Shown: one piece after another, positions 1-5,736 of the stretch
Position numbering within the stretch: the first letter of the stretch is position 1
Layout: each line of letters begins with the position of its first letter
NCBI GenBank assembly: GCA_030590265.1
Contig: JAUUYW010000128.1
Location: forward strand, 1-8,659
Length of the DNA: 8,659 nt
Direction: 5' to 3'
Source of the DNA: Candidatus Krumholzibacteriia bacterium
Lineage (GTDB): Bacteria; Krumholzibacteriota; Krumholzibacteriia; LZORAL124-64-63
The notes under the pieces: model-generated
What the model was told of the DNA's origin: nothing
Databases searched by the model: none
What the model saw: the letters and a program-made list of their open reading frames with translations, nothing else
Program-made: the position numbers and the translations under genes

Positions 1-95
1 AAATCACCGGCACTGCGACTGCGACTGCTCAGGACCATGCCGATGGCCGCCAGCAATCCCAGATACAAAACAAGCACCACGATATAGATGATCAT
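1..95 (-). CDS. sodium:solute symporter family protein, N-terminal fragment
   Basis: Only the first 31 codons lie in the window; the gene continues past base 1. The translation starts MIIYIVVLVLYLGLLAAIGM and goes on to a Ser/Arg stretch and SAGDF. A first membrane helix followed by a short basic loop and a [S/A]xDF motif is the usual opening of SSS (sodium:solute symporter) family proteins, where the next residues are normally a FxxAGR motif. These proteins use the sodium gradient to import organic solutes across the inner membrane; the substrate cannot be told here. The start ATG overlaps the TGA of the 40-residue gene upstream (ATGA), and an AAAAGGA sequence lies just ahead of it. A hexamer (ACTGCG-like on the plus strand, about 12-28) is repeated three times and encodes SRSRS. 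Assignment rests on the N-terminus only, so a different multi-helix transporter is possible. Confidence 0.6.
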   Translation of the reverse strand, partial: MIIYIVVLVLYLGLLAAIGMVLSSRSRSAGD

Positions 96-214
96 TTTTC
101 ATCCTTTTCTTCGCGAATTTTATCTATCAAAGCCCAAACAAGGGCCAAAAGGATGGTTCCGCCCAGCACCAGAAAAGCGCCGAAAGTTGCCCAGGGAAGA
201 TGAAAAGGAGCCAT
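92..214 (-). CDS. 40-residue single-pass membrane protein, possible symporter small accessory subunit
   Basis: A 40-codon reading frame begins with ATG at 214 and ends with a TGA that overlaps the symporter start by 4 nt. A GAGG Shine-Dalgarno at 222-225 sits 7 nt ahead of the ATG. The peptide has a short N-terminus (MAPFHLPWAT), one hydrophobic helix of about 20 residues (roughly 11-30), then a charged cytoplasmic-type tail DKIREEKDEK. Small single-pass proteins encoded directly before SSS or NSS transporters are known (for example MetS with MetP, and short symporter accessory proteins), and they are needed for transporter function in studied cases. The good ribosome site, the 4-nt coupling and the helix-plus-charged-tail layout support a real gene. 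The accessory role is inferred from position, and there is no sequence motif that proves it. Confidence 0.72.
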   Translation of the reverse strand: MAPFHLPWATFGAFLVLGGTILLALVWALIDKIREEKDEK

Positions 215-238
215 TGGATAACCTCTTTTTAGGCTGGT

Positions 239-1498
239 CTAGTTGAAGCCATAACTGATCTGCCAACGCAGAAAATGCACCACTTCCGAAGCGGCGGGTG
301 TTTGCGAGATGGTCTGTTGAAAACTGCCGGGATCAAGCATTTCCCACAAAAGGTGGCCGTTGGTATTTTTGAACAGGTCAAACTTCAGTTCAGTTTGCAT
401 CAAAAGCCCCCGGGACGCCCAATTGGGATCCGGAGCCAGCAGATAGGTCAGGCCCCAACGAGCCTTGAGCGATTCGTTGATTTTGTAGTGCAGGTTCATG
501 CGTGGGCCAGCGATATTCTCCCAGGCAGCCACGTGCACGCGGCCGTCGCCACCTTCACCCAAAAGGGTGTAGATGTACATTTCACTCCATTTGGGCCAGC
601 GACCCCAGGGTGTGCGGAAGGATTTGAAACCGCAGCGATCGGCGCTATACATGAAAAAACCAATGTCGGCATCCAAAGGACCCAAAAAATGCCCTTGGGA
701 TTTCCCCTGGGCTGCCACGGCAAAACCGGATTCGTTCTCGCTGGAGTCAACCGAAGGAAGGCCATTTTGGTACTGCCCGGCCACTTCCACCATATGCTGC
801 CAGTTCCAGCCAGACCAGTTGAATTGTGTGCTCAGGGTATAGGTGTTCAACTCGGGCAACAAATGATCCGGATCGTTGTCATTTTTCCAGATGGCCGCCA
901 GACGGTGACCTCGATAAGTAATTTTGGCACCGATGCCGGTTTCATTCGCATCGCGCAGGGCCCGGTGTTGGTCTCCGGTCAGAACCAGTGAGTCATACTT
1001 CAGGTTGTGAACAGCAAAAACATCCAGGCTTTCATCGCCCACCGGGGTGCGCATCCGAATGCCGTCCATGCTGATGCTGCGGCTGCCATCCAGGGGTCGG
1101 CCTTCCAAAGCGAGAAAACCGTCATCCCAAATGATGTTCTGGCGACCGATGGTCAGGGTGGTTTCGTCATCCGGCTGCCAGGCCCAGTAAGCCTGGTCGA
1201 AAATGATTTCGTCCCAGTCGAATTCGATGGATTCCGGTTCGATGTAGCGCCGATGTTCGTTGACCAGACGCAAGGTGAGATCGTGGTGGCCGAATTCGGC
1301 TCTGACCCCGGCCCGGGTGCGGAAACGGACCCAGTTGCGATCGGGATTGGGGGCGAAATACAGGACTCCGTCCAGGACCTCCTGACGGATGCGCAGTTCG
1401 AACAGTGGGGTGAATTTGACCGAGCTATCCTGGGCCTGGGATTGCGCTCCAGTGAGGAGTAGAAAGACAAAAACAGCCAGGATTTTGAGCTTTTTCAT
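239..1498 (-). CDS. alginate-export-type outer-membrane beta-barrel protein
   Basis: The 419-residue product has a clear signal peptide, MKKLKILAVFVFLLLTGAQS, with likely cleavage after QSQA (residue 22). The rest is rich in alternating aromatic and polar strands and ends in a strand containing RWQISYGFN. Motifs such as the N-terminal RIRQE strand, RFRTRAGVRAEF, LTIGRQ and a following RPLDGSRSISMDGIR resemble the alginate export (AlgE-like) family of outer-membrane channels. Family members let anionic sugars or other small solutes cross the outer membrane; the substrate here is unknown. The frame is open 17 codons further upstream, but the ATG at 1498 is preferred because AAAGGA at 1504-1509 lies 5 nt ahead and the signal peptide then starts with MKK. 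It sits just before the small peptide and symporter genes, which suggests an outer plus inner membrane uptake pair. Confidence 0.8.
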   Translation of the reverse strand: MKKLKILAVFVFLLLTGAQSQAQDSSVKFTPLFELRIRQEVLDGVLYFAPNPDRNWVRFRTRAGVRAEFGHHDLTLRLVNEHRRYIEPESIEFDWDEIIFDQAYWAWQPDDETTLTIGRQNIIWDDGFLALEGRPLDGSRSISMDGIRMRTPVGDESLDVFAVHNLKYDSLVLTGDQHRALRDANETGIGAKITYRGHRLAAIWKNDNDPDHLLPELNTYTLSTQFNWSGWNWQHMVEVAGQYQNGLPSVDSSENESGFAVAAQGKSQGHFLGPLDADIGFFMYSADRCGFKSFRTPWGRWPKWSEMYIYTLLGEGGDGRVHVAAWENIAGPRMNLHYKINESLKARWGLTYLLAPDPNWASRGLLMQTELKFDLFKNTNGHLLWEMLDPGSFQQTISQTPAASEVVHFLRWQISYGFN

Positions 1499-1564
1499 GG
1501 GCATCCTTTCGGGTGCCCCAAAGGTGGGTTTATGAGAGGGGGGAATCAAGAAAAGAAAGCAGTT
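1499..1564 (-). other. 66-bp spacer between RRM gene and porin gene
   Basis: This is the third-longest gap inside the gene run. On the transcribed strand it opens with a pyrimidine-rich stretch (TTTCTTTTCTT, then CCCCCCTCTC) and ends with the porin ribosome site AAAGGA at 1504-1509. No convincing -35/-10 pair was found. A separate promoter for the porin and transport genes is possible but is not shown by the sequence. Confidence 0.4.
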
Positions 1565-1831
1565 CTACCAAGCCCTCCGAGGGGCCTTGGCTCCCCGGTC
1601 CCGGCTCTCATTTATTCGCAAAACCTGACCACCAAATTCCACCCCATCGAGGGCATCAATGGCCACAAAAGCCTCATCATTGGCCATGATAACAAATCCA
1701 AATCCCCGAAAAGTTCCATCGTCCTTTTGCATCAAAGTGACTTTTTCAACGGCACCATAGGGGGCAAAAAGCGCCACCACCTCGTCGGCGGTGGCGCTCA
1801 GGGGTAGATTGCCCACATAAATCGTCTTCAC
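1565..1831 (-). CDS. single-RRM RNA-binding protein
   Basis: The 88-residue product is almost exactly one RNA recognition motif. RNP2 is IYVGNL at residues 4-9 and RNP1 is RGFGFVIM at 42-49, with the aromatic RNA-stacking positions Tyr5, Phe44 and Phe46 present. The last RNP1 position is Met where an aromatic is usual. A short basic tail (ESRDRGAKAPRRAW) follows, without the Gly-rich tail of some cyanobacterial Rbp proteins. Bacterial single-RRM proteins bind single-stranded RNA and several are linked to cold response or mRNA localisation; the target here is unknown. The start is a GTG, 6 nt after the stop of the DsbD-like gene. There is no good Shine-Dalgarno, so translation may depend on ribosomes finishing the upstream gene. 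No later in-frame start would keep RNP2. Family assignment is firm, role is not. Confidence 0.9.
   Translation of the reverse strand: MKTIYVGNLPLSATADEVVALFAPYGAVEKVTLMQKDDGTFRGFGFVIMANDEAFVAIDALDGVEFGGQVLRINESRDRGAKAPRRAW
1568..1590 (-). terminator. hairpin at the 3' end of the RRM gene, weak terminator candidate
   Basis: On the transcribed strand CCAAG pairs with CTTGG, and after a one-base bulge CCC pairs with GGG, closing a 6-nt loop. The stem covers the last codons, ending one base before the stop codon. A T-rich tract (TTTCTTTTCTT) follows, but only about nine bases later and interrupted by C. This is therefore not a canonical intrinsic terminator. It could give partial termination or protect the 3' end of the upstream message. 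Confidence 0.25.
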
Positions 1832-1837
1832 CAGAGT

Positions 1838-2321
1838 CTACTGCACCGTCAGTTTGATGCTGACGGGGATGTCGGAAGGCGGCAGACAGGTTTTGTCGTC
1901 ACAGGCCTGGACCGTAAGAGCAAACTTCAACTCGTGGTCGCCTTTGGCCAATTCTGCAGGAACCAAAGCCGAAACCTTGATCACATTCTTGCCTTCAATC
2001 ATGACCACTTTTTCACCAAAAAAATTCGCCTTCGTGGCCGTGCGGATATTCGACTTTGATATCCTGCACGGGTATGGCTTCCGCGGCCACCAGATCCACC
2101 CCGATGAAGTTGCTGTCGCCATGGGCATAAAGGTGCCACTTCTTGGAGATGTTGAGTTTGAATTCGAAAGCCACGCGTTCACCGGCCACGGCACTGATTT
2201 CGGCAGTGGTGGGGCCAGTTTTCACCATATCGGCGCTGGCTTTCATGGCCGCCTGGGCTCCTCCGGCAATCATCAGGATCACCAGGCTCATCACAACGCT
2301 CATCACTGTCAGTCGCTTCAT
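1838..2321 (-). CDS. DsbD N-terminal-domain-like periplasmic protein, interrupted by a one-base frameshift
   Basis: Read straight through, the ATG at 2321 gives 102 residues and stops at 2013. Skipping one T in the T-run at 2018-2024 joins it to the next frame and gives a coherent 160-residue protein. This has a signal peptide (residues 1-24, ending GGAQA), a KKWHLYAHG motif, and near the C-terminus QACDDKTCLPPS with Cys140 and Cys145 spaced CxxxxC. That pattern is typical of DsbD alpha-type domains, which accept electrons from a membrane partner and reduce periplasmic thiol proteins. No DsbD membrane or thioredoxin domain is encoded here, so this is a stand-alone domain. AAAGGA lies 8 nt before the ATG, and the gene starts 22 nt after the decarboxylase. 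Conservation on both sides of the break argues for a recent change or a sequence error; if the indel is real and not bypassed, this is a pseudogene lacking its cysteines. Confidence 0.78.
2018..2024 (-). other. T7 run at the frameshift in the DsbD-like gene
   Basis: The coding strand reads GAA TTT TTT TGG TGA, placing a stop two codons after the run. With six T instead of seven the reading is GAA TTT TTT GGT GAA and the frame stays open to 1838. The site therefore marks a single inserted base in a homopolymer. Indel error, mutation, polymerase slippage, or +1 ribosomal slippage from UUU to UUU are all compatible with it. Confidence 0.8.
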
Positions 2322-2343
2322 CGGAGTCGTCCTTTCACAGTCG

Positions 2344-3957
2344 CTATTGGCGATTCAGGATACGGTCTGCGGCGCGGCGGATTACCAGCACCAACCTCTC
2401 GATATCGTTTTGTTCCATCAATCGATTTTCCACATTCACTCGCAAGGCCACCCGGCCGTTCAGTATGGTGTAGCTGAACCAGGCATCCCCTTCGTTTTCC
2501 ACCAGTTCCTGCAGCTCACGATTCAGCTGATCCACTTCCTCGGCAGAATAAGAGGAACCATTGCCGGAACGTTTTGGTTCCCAGCGGAAATTGCAGATGC
2601 CCAGAGTATTGGGGCCGATAATCGTAAAATCATCCTGACGATTCATGCGCGCGGCCATAACCCGGGCCAGTTCAATGTCCTTTTCCACCCAGGAGGCGTA
2701 CTGCCGGCGCCCCACCATTTTGAAGGTCATCCAAAGTTTCAGGGCATTCAGGCGGCGGCTGCCCTGCACACCGTACTGGAAAAAGTTGACCTTGGCTCCC
2801 TGATGAAAACCACGCAAATCCTTGGGAGGCTTTTCTTCATCGGACAGGACTTTTTCCATGTAGTATTCCGGATGAACCAGAAAACTTTTGCGCAAAAAAT
2901 CACCGTCGCGAACCAAAATGCCCCCCGCGGAAAACGGCATGTAAAACCATTTGTGGGGATCGACGGTGATGCTGTCGGCTTTGTCGATACCCCGCAGCAT
3001 GGGGCCATACATTTCCGACAATATCACAGCGCCACCATAAGCGGCATCCACATGGAACCAACAATGGTACCGTTTGGCCAGCTCAGCCAGTTTGTCCAAT
3101 TTATCGATGCTGCCGGTGTTGGTGCTGCCGGCAATGCCAATGATGCAGGCGGGTTTCAACCCGGCATTCAAATCATCTTCAATGGCCTGTTCCAGGGAAC
3201 CCAGATCGACCCGAAAAATACCGTCCAGGGGGATTTTTCGCAACTGGCCTCTTCCCAGTCCCAAAATATCCACGGCCTTGTCAAAACTGTAGTGTCCCTG
3301 GCTGGAAACATAAAAAACCAATTTGGAAATATCGGACCCGGGCCCGGCTTTGTCCTCCACCTGGGAAAGATCACGTCCCAGGGATTTGTTGATGGCCAGT
3401 TTCAGGGCAGTGATGTTGGACAAGGAACCGCCCGAAGCCAAGGTTCCAAAACTCTTATCAGGCAGGCCAAACAAGTCGCAAAGCCAACGGATCACTCGTT
3501 TTTCGATGGCCGTTCCGCTGGGGGCATGCCGCCAGGAAGCCACATTCTGGTTCATGGCCGAGGCCAGGGCATCGGCAAAAACAGCCACTGGCAAGGGGGC
3601 GGGATTCATCATGCCAAAATAGCGCCGACTGCCAATGGCCATGGTGTTTGGGAAAACATGAGCCCGGCATTCCTGAAGCACATCGGCCATAGGCGCGCCG
3701 TTTTCGGGCATTGGTTCATCAAACATCTCATCCAGGCCCACCGGGGAAAGAGGTCCATACACCCGTCGACCTTCCAGCCCTTTCCAGTATTCAACGATCA
3801 TGTCGACAAACTGGTAACCCATTTCACGGACGACATTTTCATCCATTCCATGTTCGCTGATTTGTTGGTCCTGGGGATCGGGAATGGCATCTTCCATCCC
3901 GGGTGCGGGACGAAATCCCGGTGAGTTTTGAGGATCAATCTTGCGGCCAGGTTTCAC
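2344..3957 (-). CDS. PLP-dependent group II decarboxylase-family protein
   Basis: The 537-residue product belongs to the fold-type I, group II decarboxylase family (aromatic-L-amino-acid, glutamate and related decarboxylases). Visible motifs, numbered from the GTG start: ASGGSLSNI at 174-182 (phosphate-side glycines), QGHYS with His222 (stacks on the PLP ring), GSTNTGSID near 278, HVDAAYGG with Asp304 (pairs with the pyridine nitrogen), and TVDPHKW with Lys336, the Schiff-base lysine. All key residues are present, so it should be active. Which amino acid it uses, and whether it decarboxylates at all, cannot be told from these motifs. The GTG at 3957 is chosen because GAGAGGA at 3964-3970 lies 6 nt upstream; the upstream ATG at 4038 would overlap the phosphatase gene by 62 nt. 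The first 35-40 residues are Pro-rich and look like a non-conserved extension. The gene lies 19 nt after the HAD gene. Confidence 0.9.
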   Translation of the reverse strand: MKPGRKIDPQNSPGFRPAPGMEDAIPDPQDQQISEHGMDENVVREMGYQFVDMIVEYWKGLEGRRVYGPLSPVGLDEMFDEPMPENGAPMADVLQECRAHVFPNTMAIGSRRYFGMMNPAPLPVAVFADALASAMNQNVASWRHAPSGTAIEKRVIRWLCDLFGLPDKSFGTLASGGSLSNITALKLAINKSLGRDLSQVEDKAGPGSDISKLVFYVSSQGHYSFDKAVDILGLGRGQLRKIPLDGIFRVDLGSLEQAIEDDLNAGLKPACIIGIAGSTNTGSIDKLDKLAELAKRYHCWFHVDAAYGGAVILSEMYGPMLRGIDKADSITVDPHKWFYMPFSAGGILVRDGDFLRKSFLVHPEYYMEKVLSDEEKPPKDLRGFHQGAKVNFFQYGVQGSRRLNALKLWMTFKMVGRRQYASWVEKDIELARVMAARMNRQDDFTIIGPNTLGICNFRWEPKRSGNGSSYSAEEVDQLNRELQELVENEGDAWFSYTILNGRVALRVNVENRLMEQNDIERLVLVIRRAADRILNRQ

Positions 3958-3963
3958 GGTCTT

Positions 3964-3970
3964 TCCTCTC
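3964..3970 (-). promoter_or_regulatory. ribosome binding site that fixes the decarboxylase GTG start
   Basis: GAGAGGA on the transcribed strand lies 6 nt before GTG at 3957. It falls in the 19-nt gap after the phosphatase stop, which supports the GTG over the ATG at 4038 inside the phosphatase gene. Confidence 0.75.
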
Positions 3971-3976
3971 TTGCGA

Positions 3977-4873
3977 TCACCCAATGCGGGGTGGGAAAAT
4001 TCCCTCAGCCAGTTGCTCCAGCACCAGAGCTGCGCCATTTTCAGTCACCGGGCGCGTGACCAGATCCGCCTGTTGGCGCACATCGAATGGTCCGTTGCCC
4101 ATGGCCACGCTGAAATCCGCGGCCGCGAACATATCAAGATCGTTATAGTTGTCACCGATGGCCACCATAGGGCCGTTCAGGTCGGAAAAATGCTCTCTCA
4201 ACACCGCCAGTCCGGCACCCTTGCCACAGGAACCATGGAAGACTTCGGCCCAATAGTAAAGGCCGCCTCCCAGCAGGCTCTGGGTATTGATGACTTTGAC
4301 CCGGTCTCCCAGCTTTTCCCGAACCACCTGACTCAGGGCCAAAACCTTGTCTTTTTCGTCGATGCTGCCCACTTCCAGGGCCTCTTGCAGGGGAACCGCC
4401 AGCAGGTCATCCACTTCGTGAATAGCCCCCACCGCCTGTCGGCGTTTGTCGATATAGCTGGCCAGAATGTTGTTCACCCGGCTGGTTTCGTGATGCAGGA
4501 TTCCACCATCATCGTCAGTGCCGTAAATCATGGGCACCACCTCAAAACGACGGAACAACTGAACCAATTCCGTGATTTCCCGGCGACCAAGCACCTGACT
4601 GGCCAGACACTGGCGCGGCTGCCCACCCCAAACAGTGGCCCCGTTCAACAGGACCAAAGGCAAGTCATCGGGATACCAGCCGGAGCTTTCCATCAGCCCT
4701 TCAACTGAACGCAGATTTCGTCCGGTGCACAAGGCCAGGACGTGCCCCGCCTGGCGCACCGCCTTCATGGCTTCGATTTCCCGTTGGGCCAGAAGGTCAT
4801 CGAATTCGGTGTTCAACAAAGTGCCATCCACATCCACGGCTATCAGCATTTTTTTACGGTCCACTGAACTCAC
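3977..4873 (-). CDS. Cof-type HAD-superfamily (IIB) phosphatase
   Basis: The 298-residue product carries the HAD motifs in order: motif I DVDGT at 14-18 (Asp14 nucleophile, Asp16 acid/base), motif II CTGRN with Thr50, motif III Lys218 in CGKGAG, and motif IV GDNYNDLDM at 240-248. The large insert between motifs II and III is the C2 cap of the Cof/IIB subfamily. These cytoplasmic enzymes remove phosphate from small metabolites such as sugar phosphates, FMN or PLP; E. coli YbhA, a relative, acts on PLP. The position between PLP synthase and a PLP enzyme makes PLP a fair guess, but only a guess. The start used is a GTG whose bases overlap the previous stop (GTGA); a GTG at 4864 and an ATG at 4849 are alternatives, and a GGGAGG stretch lies just upstream. 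Confidence 0.88.
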   Translation of the reverse strand: MSSVDRKKMLIAVDVDGTLLNTEFDDLLAQREIEAMKAVRQAGHVLALCTGRNLRSVEGLMESSGWYPDDLPLVLLNGATVWGGQPRQCLASQVLGRREITELVQLFRRFEVVPMIYGTDDDGGILHHETSRVNNILASYIDKRRQAVGAIHEVDDLLAVPLQEALEVGSIDEKDKVLALSQVVREKLGDRVKVINTQSLLGGGLYYWAEVFHGSCGKGAGLAVLREHFSDLNGPMVAIGDNYNDLDMFAAADFSVAMGNGPFDVRQQADLVTRPVTENGAALVLEQLAEGIFPPRIG

Positions 4874-5736
4874 TCCCTCCCCCAGGCCCGGCTCTCCGGA
4901 TTAGCCTGCCCCTGGGTGAGAATGGCACGGCAAGCCCCGCTGAGAGCGTAGATCACATCCCGGCCATGGGGTAAAACCTTATCCTGTTGCAAATCAAACT
5001 CACCGACAATGCGGCGGCCTTCATCGCCGAGAGAGACAGCCAGACTGATCAACCGGCCCTGCTCCCGGGCGGTTACAAATCCCACCACGGCGGCATCGTC
5101 CAGTTTCTTACCCATCAAGGCGTCCAACCAGCCATCCACATCCAAAATAACAGTTCCTTGCTCCAAACGGAAAACCTGAATATCGGTGACCATGACGTTG
5201 CCATTTTCACTGCGCAAGCCCATGGCCCCAAGATGGGTCTCGGCCAAGCGCAGAGTGCCCGAAACACGCAGGGTTCCAGGATGATAACCAAAAATGCTGT
5301 ATGGCATTGGCGGGTTCTGGGGGCCCGTTAGTTGGACTTCCCAGACGGCAGTAATATCCACTCCCGGCCAACCTATCAAGTCTTCAGAATCGGGTCGTTG
5401 TCGACTGAAGGAGACCAATTGTTCAATGGGAAATTTCGAAGGGCGGCCAACTTCATCATAAAACGCCACCACATCGGGTCCCGACCATGTGCCCAGGGAA
5501 TCGTCGGCAGCCCATTGCAGGATCATGGCGAAGAATGGTTCTTGAACTTCCGGTGCGTCCGGGTCAAAAGAATCGGCCACTTTTTTTGAATGATAATTGA
5601 AAGGGTCATCCTCCCACAGTTCCGGTTCCTGGCTATGGGAGATATCCACCCCCAGCATTTGGCAAAACAGGAGAGCGAGGACCACCATGGTGATCCTCGC
5701 TGAGGTGTTCTCGGAACGTAAGGCGTGAAATATCAT
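4870..5736 (-). CDS. secreted protein of unknown function
   Basis: I do not recognise this 288-residue protein. Residues 15-30 form a hydrophobic segment (TMVVLALLFCQMLGV) followed by DISHSQ, which fits a signal peptide. The mature part is acidic at its start (ELWEDDPFNYHSKK) and then looks beta-rich, with pieces such as VWEVQLTGPQNPPMPYSIFG, GTLRVSGTLRLAET and TVILDVDGWLDALMGKK. Cys25 lacks a proper lipobox because Phe precedes it. Two starts compete. ATG at 5736 overlaps the lipoprotein stop (ATGA) but has no Shine-Dalgarno. ATG at 5688 (residue 17) has GAGGA 6 nt ahead but loses the basic n-region and sits inside a strong palindrome. The gene is joined by 4-nt overlaps to the lipoprotein before it and the phosphatase after it, so it probably acts with the lipoprotein in the envelope. 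Confidence 0.75.
   Translation of the reverse strand: MIFHALRSENTSARITMVVLALLFCQMLGVDISHSQEPELWEDDPFNYHSKKVADSFDPDAPEVQEPFFAMILQWAADDSLGTWSGPDVVAFYDEVGRPSKFPIEQLVSFSRQRPDSEDLIGWPGVDITAVWEVQLTGPQNPPMPYSIFGYHPGTLRVSGTLRLAETHLGAMGLRSENGNVMVTDIQVFRLEQGTVILDVDGWLDALMGKKLDDAAVVGFVTAREQGRLISLAVSLGDEGRRIVGEFDLQQDKVLPHGRDVIYALSGACRAILTQGQANPESRAWGRE
5674..5701 (-). promoter_or_regulatory. 28-bp palindrome / mRNA hairpin over an internal start codon
   Basis: Thirteen of fourteen base pairs of this palindrome are perfect: arms AGCGAGGA and TCCTCGCT flank a CACCATGGTG core, and the one C/A mismatch on the plus strand becomes a U-G wobble in the minus-strand RNA. The transcript could thus form a continuous 12-bp stem with a CAUG loop. 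The 5' arm contains a Shine-Dalgarno (GAGGA) for the AUG at 5688, which lies in the loop. This could hide that start, or the DNA palindrome could bind a dimeric protein. Confidence 0.55.

Noticed and set aside
275..991. Plus-strand open frame opposite the beta-barrel gene
   Set aside because: Its translation shows no domain pattern, whereas the minus strand has a signal peptide, ribosome site and family motifs.
2143..3924. A 593-codon open frame on the plus strand, antisense to the decarboxylase gene
   Set aside because: It is opposite a strongly supported PLP enzyme gene, has a composition dominated by His, Gln, Gly and Phe, no recognisable motif, and no ribosome site was looked for that would change this. 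It arises from codon bias of the real gene.
3958..4038. Upstream ATG start for the decarboxylase
   Set aside because: It would overlap the phosphatase gene by 62 nt and lacks a ribosome site as good as that of the GTG at 3957.
5662..5664. Lipobox at Cys25 of the secreted orphan
   Set aside because: The residue before Cys is Phe (LLFC), which lipoprotein signal peptidase sites do not normally allow; a standard signal peptide ending at SHS fits better.
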